Positions 34,532 through 48,600 are shown, numbered from the stretch's first letter. The stretch: 64,000 bases of DNA from Allium sativum (GCA_030737875.1 CM060910.1:247722427-247786426); one strand, 5' to 3'. Program-made: numbers and translations. The notes: generated from the letters alone by a model not told the origin.

Positions 34532-36536
34532 ATAGGAAAACACCCTAAAATAGTAGAGTTTCAGATCTAAAGTTTTATTTGTGGCTAAGGTGAGTGACTC
34601 GCATTGTTTTTCACTTATTACGGTTAATTAGGGGTGATTACTAATAATTAGCAAAATTATATCTCAGAAAAATTTGGAAAAATATTCAGAAATTCAAAAA
34701 TATTATTTTATGGTTCTGATAGTAATTTGGGCTAATTTGGATAAGTTTTACTAATTGTATGATTAAACATGATTAAGGGGGATTAAGGGAAAAACATAGG
34801 TTTTTGGGTATGTTTGATCCATATTGACATATTAAATTGTTGCTTTGGTGTTCATTGTTGATTCCCTATATTGCTATGACTGTATGGTATGTTTTGTGAT
34901 TGCTTAGCAAAATTAGAATGGTCGAAAACGCCGTCGGATGGCGTAAAACAGTCGTTGGAAAAGTTGCAGGAAATGTGCAGGGTTTCAGATCGGATCGGAT
35001 ATAGAGCTCGAATTGGATAGGAGAACCGTGCAAGGGAATTCGATTTTGATTTGGAATTCAGCACTAGAGGAGGCTTGGCAAGAAGGAAGGCCACTTGTAT
35101 AGAGTGGGAGTTAGAGTAGGGACCGGACCGGATCGAATTAGAATGTGGCGTGGGGATCAGATCGGAGGACCAACCCAGGAGCTGGAGAACAAGAGGCGAC
35201 GAACCGAACTGGACCAAGGCTATGAACACCGAACCGAACCGGTGTGACATGGAGGACAGAATTGAACCAAATGGGAGGATCTTGGATCTCATACACCGAA
35301 CCGAACCAGATGATCGAACCGGAGGACTTTTGAGCCGAACCGAACCGGAGGGTTTGAACATTATAAGACCGAACCGAACCAGCTACTTCTACTACGCGAC
35401 GACTTTTCTAAAAACCAACTATAATTCGACCAAAACCCAAGATGCAGAAGTCCAAATGGGAGGTTATTACTCGTGATCCAAATGGGGATCAACGAGTTAA
35501 CTTCACGAGTTGGACTTTTCTGCAGGACGTGTACAAAGGGGTTATTGATGTCTATAGATTTGACTCACCACTGAGGAATGGATTATTGGCTATGGAACAG
35601 TGCAGTGAAGTTGTCTTGACTTCATGGGGCTGAGTGATCGTAGCATGGCTATGAGCCAGTGTAGTGGAGTTGTCATGACTCCATGGGGCAAAGTGGACAT
35701 AGTGAAGTATCAGTGGTTACGGATTAGTGCAGTGGAGCCATCATGACTCCATGGGGCAGAGTGATCGTAACAAAGTATTTAGTGATCAAAGTGGTGGATA
35801 TTGTATACTTTACGCACTAAGCTAGAGATGTTAGGATGATTTCTATGTTTGAAGTTTTGCTATCACCATGACATGCACACCCCCTCCCCGTTATTTTCAC
35901 ACTGTGTGTTAGTGTCACCTTAGAGTATCGTACATCTTGTTGTGCTAACTCATTGGTTGCAGTTCCAGGTTCAGGTATGGTTATGTATACCTATTGTTGT
36001 TCTATTTTGCTGCTTACCGCTCATACCATACTTTTGTCTGACCCATAGTTTTATTTCTCTTCTTTTTACTCTGGGTGCTCTTAAACAGGCAGACTAGAGA
36101 CAGGTCAGGTGATTATGCACGAGTAGCTGTACCGGAGACGAGCAGGAGGCTTCCACATATGATATATATATATATAATCTCCCTGTGTTGTTGTTGGTCA
36201 CTTCTTTGGGCATTAGTAGTGTACCTCTTTCTTTTGGTTTAGAGATAGTATTTCAAAGTTGTAATAATGTTGGTTGGATGATAATCTGTATTTTGGATTT
36301 CCGCTGCTATGATGGTTTAGTTTTCAGCCTATGCACCGTCTCGCCTGTTTTATGTCAAAGTTATGTTATTATTATATTTTATCCGATGTGCTGTGATACA
36401 TTCTACAGGTTCCTTGTTAGTTCAAATTCCTTTCTTTTCCTTTCTTTGGCGACTGTCCCGTGCTAGTCGGGCATTGGCATAGGCGCACAACGCACTTTCA
36501 TTGGAAATGTCGGCTAGTGCGGGGCGGGCCGTCACA
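34532..36536 (+). mobile_element. Element B: 5' LTR, right part
   Basis: It continues B's LTR after the array and matches 53075-55068, ending GGCGGGCCGTCACA. The stretch 34970-35400 is rich in GGTTCGG/CCGAACC words. The minus-strand open frame at 34852-35361 has a decayed counterpart in the other LTR and low-complexity Ser-rich content, so it is not called a gene. Confidence 0.95.
35588..35775. repeat. Three-copy short repeat in B's 5' LTR
   Basis: A motif of the type CAGTGCAGTGGAG followed by a TCATGACTCCATGGGG-like word occurs near 35598, 35657 and 35726. Part of each copy is an inverted repeat (TGGAG...CTCCA). The same three copies exist in the 3' LTR. Confidence 0.75.
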
Positions 36537-36538
36537 CT

Positions 36539-36550
36539 TGGTATCAGAGT
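36539..36550 (+). other. Element B primer-binding site (tRNA-Met type)
   Basis: TGGTATCAGAGT lies two bases after the LTR end; the standard plant site complementary to initiator tRNA-Met is TGGTATCAGAGC. The stretch 36551-36731 is untranslated leader. Confidence 0.92.
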
Positions 36551-36731
36551 TCTAGGTTGCATAGATAACGTTGGGAAAGACACCAGGGAGAGATAGTATG
36601 TATATGAGAGCGTGTATTTGTGATATTTTGGTTTTCAAAGATATATGCTATTAGTATATCTAAGGATGGAGTCGCACTGCACTGGTACCACTGAAGAGAT
36701 GGTTAATCGTTTTCTCCTTACAGATTGAACG

Positions 36732-37330
36732 ATGAGCCGATACACGAGGAATACTGGTTCAAGAGCCAATAACAAGAATGCTCCTGGTATGAGAATGATA
36801 TTTACTAACTTCATGAGGGATACGATTAGGGATGTTCAGAGGGCAGCTCCTAATGCTGTTAATGGTGGTGGTGCAGCGGTGCAGGCGCCTAGGGCCGATT
36901 TCGCCAAGCTCTGTAAGGACTACACTAGTCTTGGTGGAAAGTCATTCCATAGAACGGAATCGGCTACAGAAGTTCATAATTGGCTTGATAGTTGTGAGCG
37001 TATCTTCGTGGATCTGGGAATCGAAGACGCGATGAAGAGGAAGCTAGCATCTCGTCAGCTGCAAGGACGGGCTATGAATTGGTGGAATGCTATTAAGGCA
37101 GCTACCCCTGAGGATCAAGTTACTTGGGATCAGTTCAAGGCCCGATTCAGTAATAAGTTTATCCCAGCTGCTCAAAAATTAGAGTTGTTTAGGAAGTTCT
37201 TGGAGCTTAAACAGAATGGTAGGGCAGTCTCAGAATATATTGTTGAGTTCGATACTTTATCAAATATGGATTATCCCTTATTAACACTCCCGAGAAGAAG
37301 AATGAGAAGTTCATAACAGGCTTAGATCAA
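36732..37330 (+). pseudogene. Element B gag, N-terminal part
   Basis: First ATG after the leader (MSRYTRNTG). Gag forms the virus-like particle in which reverse transcription occurs. The retrotransposon gag domain covers about residues 60-180: a Trp-rich core with NWLDSCERIF, MNWWNAIKA and FKARFSNKFIP. A single-base frameshift near 37276-37285 throws the frame to a TAA at 37314; the rest of gag continues in the frame opening at 37334. The length and motifs match Tekay/Del chromovirus gag. Confidence 0.88.
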
Positions 37331-37333
37331 TAC

Positions 37334-39316
37334 TTGGGAGAAAGGCTTATCAACCATATTGATGAGGCTTTTGAATCAATTATTGGAAAAGCATTGAGAT
37401 CAGAGAGCCTTTATCCTAAGCCCAAGGCTGAAGTCGCTGTTGCATCTGCAGAAGGGCCAAAGCTGCAAGCAAGCGGTGGAGGCAAGAATAACTCTCAGAA
37501 TAAAAGGAAGAAAAGTCAGACCAAGGATGGTCGAAAAAAGAAAGACAAGACAGAGGTGGGGTGCTTTAACTATGGCAAAAAGGGACATTATGGCAAAGAA
37601 TGTCAAGCAAAGCCAGCAGACAGAAAGTGCTTCAACTGCGGCCAAGTGGGACATCACAAGGATAAATGTCCGCAACCCCCTAAAGAGAAGCAGATTGTGA
37701 AAGCATATGCTATTAATGTTGTTCCTTCTTCGTTGAATGACCCAACTATGGCGGAGAAAGGAAAGAGTGTCGTCATTAAAGGTATGCTTTCTGTTTATGA
37801 TGTTCCTATTCGAGTACTGTTTGACACTGGGGCTTCCCGTTCCTTCATATCTAGTGACCTAGTAGATAGGTTGGGACTGGAACTCGAGATAGTCGATAGA
37901 ACTTTAGCGGTGACGAACCCGATTGGTGGTTCGACTAGCCTTAGTATGATTTGTTGTAATGCGGTCTTATCGAGTCATGAATGTATGTTTGCTTATGATT
38001 GCTTTGTTTTGGGCTTTACTGGGTTTGGCATTATTTTGGGAGTCGATTGGCTCCAAAGATATGGGGTGATGGTAGACTGGGAGAGATTTTCGGTGACTAT
38101 TAGTGCGGATGATGGACGGAGGGTAGTGTTTAGTAGCCTACCTAGTGATGAGGTGATGGCTAGTTTTCTAAATTCCCTCGACATCCCGAAGGACAAGTTA
38201 TTAGGGGTTCCCGTTGCTGACCAGTATCCGGATATCTTCGAGGAAGTGACCGGACTTCCACCACATCGAGAGATTGAGTTCCGTATTGATTTAGTGAAAG
38301 ATGTAAGACCTATAGTGATGCCACTTCATCGTATGGCACCAAGGAAGCAAAGAGAGCTCGGGGTGCAAGTAAGTAATCTTTTGAAGAAGGGATTCATCAG
38401 AATAAGTGTCTCTGAGTGGGGAGCACCAGTTGTATTTGCTACCAAGGCAGATGGTTCCCTTCGTTTATGTGTGGACTATCGCGAGTTGAATAAAGTGACT
38501 AGGAGGAATAAGTATCCTCTTCCGTGGATAGATGATTTGTTTGATCAACTGGAGGGAGCAAGAGTGTTCTCCCAATTGGACTTCGCGACAGGATTTCATC
38601 AGCTCCAAGTAACAGCTGAGAGTATTTCTAAAACGGCATTTCGGATGCCGTCTGGATTCTATGAGTGGTTGGTCATGCCATTTGGGTTGACCAATGCACC
38701 AGCATATTTTATGGATCTTATGAATAGGGTATTCAGGGGTCATGGAATAAGTTTGTTCATGTGTTTGTGGATGATATATTTGTTTATTTGAGGACAGAGG
38801 AAGAACACAAGGAACATTTGAGAGTAGTGATGGAGGTGTTGAGAAAACACCAATTGAAAGCAAAGTTTTCTAAGTGTCACTTCTGGAGGAGGAAAGTGAG
38901 ATTCTTGGGCCATGTTGTTTCAGAGAATGGTATTGTCGTGGATCCTACGAAGATCGCTACATTACAAGACCGGTCTACGCCTAAGAATGCAACAGACATA
39001 ATAAGTTTCTTGGGATTAGCTGAATACTATCGTAAGTATATCCAAGACTTCTCCAAAATAGCGGCACCGTTAACTCAGTTGACTATTGGGACGAAAGGTG
39101 TGAAAATGCATTCAAGAGCCTAAAGGAAAAGTTGATGTGTGCACCAGTGTTAGTCATTCCAAAAAGGAATAAATAAATGACAGTATACACGAATGCATGT
39201 GGTACCGGACTAGGTGTTGTATTGATGCAAGGAGGCAGGGTTGCGGCTTATGCAAGTCGGCAACTGAAACCGCATGAGAAAAGATACCCTACCCACGATT
39301 TGGAATTAGCAGTGAT
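37334..39316 (+). pseudogene. Element B gag C-terminus, protease, reverse transcriptase and first part of RNase H
   Basis: After the gag frameshift, 37334-38791 is open for 485 codons. In order: two zinc knuckles (37562-37603, second Cys changed to Tyr; 37628-37669, intact CX2CX4HX4C), an aspartic protease with DTGA at 37823, then the RT fingers and palm ([45 protein letters not shown]). A frameshift near 38745 moves the catalytic FVDD to the frame starting at 38761, which remains intact. Further shifts occur near 39100. RNase H starts near 39177 but has YTNAC where YTDAS is usual, so the first catalytic Asp is Asn. Element D interrupts after AVIV at 39316; the rest lies at 50550-52322. Protein function is lost. 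Confidence 0.92.
39312..39316. repeat. Target-site duplication of element D (GTGAT / GCGAT)
   Basis: GTGAT precedes D's left end and GCGAT (50550-50554) follows its right end, one substitution apart. Joining the flanks reads straight through the RNase H coding frame (AVIVFALK), so the host frame was intact here when D inserted. Confidence 0.88.
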
Positions 39317-42300
39317 TGTAACAGCCCGAAATCCGAACCAATTTGGGCTGACTAATATCCCACACATTCAACTCAAAGTGCATGAATATTCAGATTATTA
39401 ATAGAAAGAATTAAGAGGATGAGAAAGATAAGATAGAACTAATAGAATAGAAGAAGAACAAGACTGAACAAAATCAGAGTAAACACGAAACTCACAGCGA
39501 AATGAATAAAATTTTATTATAACATAACATTGAAATACAAATCTGAATTTGTATATATACATACCATTATTAGAGTATAATACATCATATCATAGCAGAA
39601 ATAATCTCTAAATACAAATGGTGAAGCCTTCTGCTTCGAGCTTCTCCAAATGAACCTGCAAAGCCTGCAACACTCAACTGCCCATACAAATTTAGGCACC
39701 CAAGAGTTTAGGGAAAACAAAACAAAATAAACTCTGGGTCAGTCATGGGAGTGTTATGAGTAAATTCCAACCATATCGTTTAACTTTGAAAATCCTTTTG
39801 ACACAAAAAGAAAATAGTAAGACCAGCCCACACATAAACATGGACGTTTTTTACCTTACTATATCCCAAATATCTTTGATATCAAAATTCCAGTGATATT
39901 ATAATAATGTCTAAACAAATAAATATCCAAGTAGCAGAACGCTTGCTTCTCACGCTCCACATATATATATAGTACAAAATCATAAACCGCATGGCGCTTG
40001 TTGAGGATTGGATTCCAACAGACAAGGTACGGGAGCACCTTCTGATTAGTGTACTCTGGAAGGGATACACTCAGGGTTCAACAAGAACTTCTTGCAACCC
40101 GGCCACACATGACTGCTCACTCATTTAGCTTGAGTGTCGCAAATATATTGCCACCCACGGTTGTAGGCCATCCAACCATCATCCGAAGTTACAGAATCGA
40201 AAAAGAAGAACGAATATGAATTTTCTCTAAATCGGTGACAATACACCCTGCTTGGGGATGACCCAACTAGCCATGCTGCCTAGCCCAACTTTTTTTTACT
40301 TCCTGGTTGTGAGGCTAGCGGCTACGTCTATCTTCAGAATATCTGATCACCATTCACTTTGAATGCCACATTGTCAAACTCGTCAATTCACTAATCGATT
40401 TCCAAAAATATCACGGGTATAAAAAGCTAAGAGGAACGAATTCCTCCGCCACCAGACGTAATACCTTTAAAAGATCAACCATATGTGATTTGTTAGGTAT
40501 ACTATGTAAGACACTCGTCCATACAAGTTGTCCTGGGACTGGACATACAAAAAGCATCACTCTAGAACAGGAAGACCCTTGCATTTAACTCCGTCTTCAA
40601 TTTTCTTCAGCATAATATAATTCGCAGCGCTTATGCCTATATGGAGTGGTTTTAGGGTAAAACATCCAACCGGTCTCTCCATATTGACCATGATGGTCAA
40701 AACACTTCGATAGTCGGTTATTTAACAATCGAAGTAAAAACAACATTCAATCAAATGTATCACACAATCACGGGCACTTTTTATTTAACATTCGACTTTA
40801 TTATTCGAATTCCCATATCTTATCAGATATTTCTCAAACCCCTTTTTATCCCTTTTACACTTCTTGGAAAACATTTCTATTTATTATAAACTCTTATTTT
40901 CCTATGTTCTAGAAAATATACGTTATTAACGTTCGAACCATTTCCCAATTTTTTTTCATTCTTTATTTTCTACGCTTGGATGATATACACTACCTATATT
41001 GGAAAATATTTCCAATTTCATTATAAACATTTTAATCTACCAAACTTTCATTTTTAATATATTATTCACTTAAAATGTGAATATCATTTCTATTATAGAA
41101 ATCTGAACATCTTTATCAAATAATTCATTATTCAAGTAATAAATGCAGTTATCTTGTTTACCGAAATCTCTTTCATAAATTATATTCCCATTCCACTTTA
41201 TAAACTCTATTTCTAAGCCAATTTCTTGTTGAATCAATATCTAGTTTATAATTAAATATTGATTTCATATCCTTTTATAATTCGTTGGTTCAAACAAAAT
41301 ATTAACTATCCTATCAGATTATAATTCCTAAAAATAATTCATTCGACATCGTCGGATTATGGTTCCAATTCCTAATAGTGTGACTTAGTTCTAATCATAT
41401 TCCAAACATTGAAATGATGTTTACGTTTCCTGAAATGATTTTCTAATTCTCTTTCTAACTCATTCTCATATTTCTTTGAACCAACGTCGTTACTTGTTAC
41501 TTTAGACTAAGTGGATTTCAAACCAAACTGTTTCATTCCCTAGAAAGTGTTGCTATATATAAAAATCATTCTAAAGTTTGATTAACAGCGTTAATTTATC
41601 GTTACAGTTCAAAACTTGTGATATGTTGTAATATTCTCCTTTTTAACTAATCTCGGCATAACAGTCACGCTTAAGTCTAGTCAACAGCGTTATTTTATCG
41701 TTATAGTTCAAAGACTTGTCATACGCTGTAATATTCACCTCTATAACTAATTTTGACATAACAGTCACGGTTATATAAATAATATGAAACCAACAGTGCA
41801 GATAAATATCGTGGAATCTGGTTGGATTCTCCAACCGGTTTCCTGCATCCACAGATGTTAGTCCATACAATTTACACTAATTTCATACTATGGAATTTTA
41901 TTTACCGATGGAATCAGTATCCAATCCGTGATGGGTGTATATATATATGTATATACGACGATATTCAACTAATTTAATTGTATTTTACCTAATCATCCAT
42001 CACACAGCATTCAAACGACATTTAAAATATAGTTATTATATTTTAGAATAGATCAGAGTTAGTGATTTTTCTCACCTTGTGCGTTAACCATTAAATAACA
42101 ATTTGCGTTAGTTTGATAAATCAAGTGTTCAATTCTTCCATAAATTGAAACGGTCTCCAAATGGTTCTGAACCAGCTTCGCAGCGTAGCGTGCCTTCGTA
42201 CGGTTTTAATGAATCAAATCGTTCGCAATTCGTTTTTAAATCAGCTCAGCAATACCCTTTGAAACACATCCGCCCAAAACAGCTTCCTCCCGGAAGATAA

Positions 42301-44223
42301 CTGGCAAGCTTCTTTCTTTTTTTTCTTTCTTTTTTTTATATATTTTCTCCCTTAATAAAATTTGGGCTTTAAATATTTAACCGGGGAAAACTTTAGAAAC
42401 CGACCCATGTGGAGTATCAACTTCCACCAAAGACACAGCAACCTTGTTTCAAACCGTACTCCTTCTGAAAAGTCCATCCATGCTTCACGTAAGTTCAAAC
42501 ATGCCCCCTCACATCAAAGACCTCCTTCCGTGCACCATGCAACAATTTCCCATTTCAATATACGTGACACAGACAAAGAAATAGCCATACTAAACACCTC
42601 AGCTCCTTCCATCACTACACTATAAACACATCTCCTCCTCTTTCCCACGTCAATCACCACCCAGTCACACTCTTGCGTTAGCCTCCCTCTCCCATCTTCA
42701 TTTTAAAACAAAAGTATATTGCCAGAGGACGATGCGAACTGAAGCCCCTCCATAATTACAATACACGCCCGCTGTCAAACCCGCTCCCTTTTCGTTCATT
42801 CTTCTTTTGATTCCTGTCGCGCCCCATTTCTTTTATTTCCGCTATAGTTCACCTTCCAAACAGCCATCTCCTGTTCGCACCTCGTTCATGCTGTGGTTTC
42901 TTGTATATATACATTTACTTTTGTTGAATGATGGGTTCGTTTTCCCATTTCGTTTCTCGCGGTTTTATTTTAATTTGAATAAGCCATTACTTTCAGCTTG
43001 CTTCTGAATTGAGAAAAACGATGGAAAAACAGTTTATTTATAAGGTTAATTCCTTTGTTGTTAAGGAATAGAATGCATTAGGTGTAGGATAGGAGTATGG
43101 GCTTCCTGTGATTTTGAAAATAAAATACACTGTTGCTTGCGTGGTTTCTTGGTCTACGTTACTAGAGATCCGTGAAATAGGTAGGATGACTTGGTTACAT
43201 AATAGAGTATAATAGAGTATGGTTTCCATATTTTCACTTCATAGGGCTTGCGTTGAAAACTTTCACTATGGTAGTACCTTTCTCACTGTGTATGTATACT
43301 TAACAACAAAGAAAACCATTTATATATATATTATATATTGTAATAGGGTAGAGGATAGGGTTGTGGTCATGCCAGGTTAGGCTTAATGTAAGGTAAGGTT
43401 TCAAAACATGGCATATGTGTATTTGTCAAAATAGAGTATAGGATAGGGTTATGTTTTGCGTTGAAATGATATGGGGGGATAGCCATGCATTGTTTTTAGC
43501 TTAGGGTCCTAAGCATGAATTCTTGTCTGGTAGCCGCATGGTTCCTTAGTGGTTAAGTAAATATATGTTTTCCAAAGTGAAGTTTTTGCGGTCTCCATCA
43601 CACAAGTTTTCATTCGTTATACAGACCGTTACAGACAGATATAAGAATACGGTCGTGTCCAGCGAGGTGCCACGATCCCAAAAATATAATAATACCGGTA
43701 GGTTAACTATCCCAAAATACTGATACAGGGTGCATAATACTCCAAATAAAAAGTTACTCATTTATTTAATTAAAAATAACAGTAAAATTATAAAAATTAA
43801 ATTATCACTATGTCTCAAAATAACCTTGTTCAAATTTGAATCTGATATGTAGTTATATTAAATAAACCATTATGGTCGATATACGATTTCATAGCGACTT
43901 TCTGAATATTTGATTTGGGTATAATTCACAATCTATAACATGAAATCTTGGTTTTTCACTTCTGTTAGAAAGATATAGTTCAACAGATTCCAAAGCTTCT
44001 TGTTTCAAGGAAATCCGACTAATAACGGATCCTGTATACTCAGTTGAAGTTCAGAACGTTAAATTACGAACTACAGCGATATTACAGGCTCGTTTATATT
44101 TAATATATATTTTTCTACATTCAACTTCGTTTTAATTAATATATAAATCCATTTATACTACGAATTCAATATTTAAACTGATTTAAATATTCAAATACAA
44201 CCGATAAAATGCGGGACAATACA
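39317..44223 (-). repeat. Element D 3' LTR (left copy)
   Basis: 4,907 bp, plus-strand ends TGTAACAGCCCG...GACAATACA. Several short open frames are repeated at the matching place in the right LTR (for example minus-strand 39517-39720 and 45843-46046), which follows from LTR duplication and is not evidence of coding. Confidence 0.95.
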
Positions 44224-44236
44224 TTTCTTCCCCCTT
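44224..44236 (-). other. Element D polypurine tract
   Basis: On the minus strand, AAGGGGGAAGAAA abuts the start of the 3' LTR. Such tracts prime plus-strand DNA synthesis. Confidence 0.8.
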
Positions 44237-45627
44237 AAAGTAATTTCGTCCACGAAATTGCTAAGATGGGGAAAATGCTACAATCTCTGTGATAAACAGG
44301 TTAAAAATCTTTTTGGTTTACTTCATAGTCTCAGTTTCAACTGAATTGATTAATTCAAATTAAATATTAATTCCTTTTTATTTCGAATATTTTCAAAATT
44401 CTGAAGATTTCCTAACAGCTTAAATTTTCGGAGAATTTCGTCAGCACCTTCTCTGCACGGCTCATTCTGTATTACTACAACTTGCCTCTCTAGGCCGTCT
44501 CCAAATCCAAAAGAAATTCAAATAGCCATTTTGTCTGGCATTCCACTCTATCTCTTCTATTTGCTATCCAATCAGTATATACCACTTCATTTCCACTCGA
44601 TTTCCATTGAAATTATCCTTGAACCACATCATCCATATATAACTTCAATCAAACTCCAATTCCAAACTCAATTTTCAACTCTTAATTCATCAATTCAATT
44701 CCATTGCAAATTATCTCTAATCCAAACTGATTTTATTTGACTTAGTTAAATTTCTATTTACTTACTTCATAAGTAAAATTTAAATTCCGGAATTCAAATT
44801 CCTGGGGTTTCTATTTCCAATCAGTTCGAAATCATATATATTACATATAATAATAGCAATTCAAAACATTTGAATTTCCAAACAACTTATTTTCTCAAAC
44901 AAAATCTTTGGTAGTAATCCGTCACTTTAGAAACTCGAAAATTACACTGATGATGCCATGGTTCATTATCAGGGTTATTTTCCAGTGATAGAAGTGAGTT
45001 CAATACTATATCACTATAAAAACTTATTTTCAAACACTTTTATTTTTGAAATTACTTCAAAATATTTTTCACAGTGTTTGGAAAACAATTTCAAATCTCC
45101 CAGTATTTTAAAATTCCCATATATTTAATCCATAATTTATTTACAACATCTTCTCAAGTTTCTAGAGTTTTATTTCAATCCTGGTTTTAAATTCAGACTC
45201 GGTTCATCTGATTTTGCACATTATACTTATATAATATATTTTGATTGGTCATTTATATAACCAACTTAATTACAGACCTTATTTTATCATAACAACGATC
45301 AATACTATAATAATCTCAAGATATGTACTCCTTTTTATAACAAAATATAATTTGGGTAAAATTATTTCATTTACCCTCTTTTCAAAACATACTGTGTCGA
45401 ATTACTCTGTTCAAGAGTTTAGAAACACCTATCGAAGCAGTTTGCATTACTGTTTCGACCAGAATTCATAAACTACTTGACTGACCAATCAACACAATAT
45501 AAAACAGTTTTTTATATTAATTTACAAATACGAGCTCATATATATACACTCATACTCAATCTAAGGTATTACTAACCTTTTCACTATTGAGTCACGCCAT
45601 AGAGCCAAGGTAATAACTTAACCTTTA
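44237..45627 (-). other. Element D interior, no coding capacity seen
   Basis: About 1.4 kb of AT-rich sequence without gag or pol motifs on either strand. The longest open frames are under 80 codons and low in complexity. It may carry packaging signals, but none is recognisable. Confidence 0.7.
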
Positions 45628-45639
45628 GCTCTGATACCA
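45628..45639 (-). other. Element D primer-binding site (tRNA-Met type)
   Basis: Plus-strand GCTCTGATACCA is the reverse complement of TGGTATCAGAGC, two bases inside the right LTR. It is an exact match to the standard plant tRNA-Met site and sets the element's direction. Confidence 0.93.
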
Positions 45640-45641
45640 AT

Positions 45642-48600
45642 TGTAACGGCCCGAAAATCCATACCAATTTGAGCTGACTAATATCCTACGCATTCAACTC
45701 AAAGTGCATGAATACTCAGATCATTAATAGAAAGAATTAAGAGGATGAGAAAGATAAGATAGAACTAATAGAATAGAAGAAGAACACCACTGAACAAAAT
45801 CAAAGTAAGCACGAAACTCACAGCGAAATGAATAAAATTTTATTATAACATAACTTTGAAATACAAATCTGAATTTGTATATATACATACCATTATTAGA
45901 GTATAATACATCATATCACAGCGGAAATAATCTCTACATACAAATGGTGAAGCCTTCTGCTTCGAGCTCCTCCAAATGAACTTGCAAAGCCTGCAACACT
46001 CGACTGCCCATACAAATTTGGGCACCCAAGAGTTTAGGGAAAACAAAACAAAATAAACTCTGGGTCAGTCATGGGACTGGTATGAGTAAATCCCAACAAT
46101 ATCGTTTAACTTTGAAATCCTTTGGGAACAAAAAGATAATAGTAAGACCAGCCCACACACAAACATGGACGGTTTTTACCTTACTATAATCCAAATATCT
46201 TTGATATTAAAATTCCAGTGATATTATAATAATGTCTAAACAAATAAATATCTAAGTAGCGGAACGCTTGCATCTCACGCTCCACATATATATATATATA
46301 TATATATAGTATAAAATCATAAACCGCGGGGCGCTTATTGGGGATTGGATTCCAACAGACAAGGTACGGGAGCACCTTCTGATCAGTGTACTCTAGAGGG
46401 GATACACTCAGGGTTCAACAAGAACGTCTTGCAAACCGGCTACACATGACCGCTCACTCATTTAGCTTGAGTGTCGTGAATATATTGCCACCCACGGTTG
46501 TAGGCCATCCAACCGTCATCCGAAGATTCAGAATCGAAAATGAAGAACGAATATGAATTTTCTCTAGATCGGTGACAATACACCCTGCTTGGGGATGACC
46601 CAACTAGCCATGCTGCCTAGCCCAACTTTTGTTACTTCCTGGTTGTGAGGCTAGAGCTACGTCTATCTTCAGAATATCTGATCACCATTCACTTTGAATG
46701 CCACATCGTCAAAACCATCAATTCACTAAGCAATTTCCAAAAATATCTCAGGTATAAAAAGCTAAGAGGAACGAATTCCTCCGCCACCAGACGTAATACC
46801 TTTAAAAGATCAACCATACGTATTCGTTAGGTATACTCTGTAAGAAACTCGTCCATACAAGTTGTCCTGGGACTGGACAAACAGAAAGCATCACTCTGGA
46901 ACAAGACGACCCTTGCATTTAACTCCGTCTTCAATTTTATTTAGCATAATATAATTCGCAGCGCTTATGCCTATACGGAGTGGTTTTAGGATAATACATC
47001 CAACTGGTCTCTCCATATTGACAACGATGGTCAAAACACTTCGATAGTCAGTTATTTAACTATCTAAGTAAAAACAACATTCATTCAAATGTATCACACA
47101 ATCACGGGCACTTTTTATTTAACATTCGACTTTATTATTCGAATTCCCATATGTTACCAGATATTTCTCAAACCCCTTTTTAGCCCTTTTACACTTCTAG
47201 GAAAACATTTCTATTTATTATAAACTCTTATTTTCCTATGTTCTAGAAAATATACGTTATTAACATTCGAACCATTTCCCTTTTTTTCATTCTTTATTTT
47301 CTACGCTTGGATAATATACCCTATCTACATTGGAAAATATTTCCAATTTCATTATAACATTTTAATCTACCAAACGTTCACTTTTAAAACATTATTCACT
47401 TTAAAATGTGAATATCATTTCTATTATAGAAATCTGAACACCTTTATCAAATAATTCATTATTCAGGTAATAAATATCGTTACCTTGTTTACTGAAATCT
47501 CTTTCATAAATTATACTCCCATTCCACTTTATAAACTCTATTTCTAAGTCAATTTCTTGTTGAATCAATATCTAGTTTATAATTAAATATTGATTTCATA
47601 TCCTTTTATAATTCGTTGGTTCAAACAAAATATTAACTATCCTATCAGATTATAATTCCTAAAAATAATTCACTCGACATCGTCGGATTATGGTTCCAAG
47701 TCCTAATAGTGTGACTTAGTTCTAATCATATTCCAAACATCGAAATGATGTTTACGTTTCCTGAAACGATTTTCTAATTATCTTTCAAACTCATTCTCAT
47801 ATTTTTTTGAACCAACGTCGTTACTTATTACTTTAGACTAAGTGGATTTCAAACCAGACTGTTTCATTCCCTAGAAAGTGTTGCTATATATAAAAATCAC
47901 GCTTAAGTTTGATTAACAGCGTTAATTTATCGTTACATTTCAAAACTTGTCATATGTTGTAATATTCTCCTTTTTAACTAATCTCGGCATAACAGTCACG
48001 CTTAAGTCTAGTCAACAGCGTTATTTTATCGTTATAGTTCAAAGACTTGTCATACGCTGTAATATTCACTTCTATAACTAATTTCGACATAACAATCACG
48101 CTTATATAAATAATATAAAACCAACAATACAGATAAATATCGTGGAATCCGGTTGGATTCCTCCAACCGGTTTCCTGCATCCACAGATGTTAGTCCATAC
48201 AATTTACACTAATTTCATACTATGGAATTTTATTTACCGATGGAATCAGTATCCAATCTATGATGGGTGTATATATATATATATGTATATGTATATACGA
48301 TGATATTCAACTAATTTAATTGTATTTTAGTTAATCATCCATCACACAGCCTTCAAACAACATTTAAAATATAATTATAATATTATAAAATAGATCAGAG
48401 TTAGTGATTTTACTCACCTTGCGCGTTAACCGTTAAATAACGATTTGCGTTAGTTAATTAAATCAGGCGTTCAATTCTTCCATAAATTGAAACGGTCTCC
48501 AAATGGTTCTGAACCAGCTTCGCAACGTAGCGTACCTTCGTACGGTTTTAATGAGTCAAACCTTTCGCAATTCGTTTTTAAATCAGCTCAGCAACACCCT

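Noticed and set aside
34852..35361. 169-codon minus-strand open frame in element B's 5' LTR
   Set aside because: It comes from the GGTTCGG-rich composition, is broken in the matching place of the 3' LTR, and has low-complexity Ser-rich content.
43546..43761. Open frames conserved between two places (43546-43761 and 49871-50086; 39517-39720 and 45843-46046)
   Set aside because: They sit at matching positions of D's two LTRs, so similarity reflects LTR duplication and not protein conservation.
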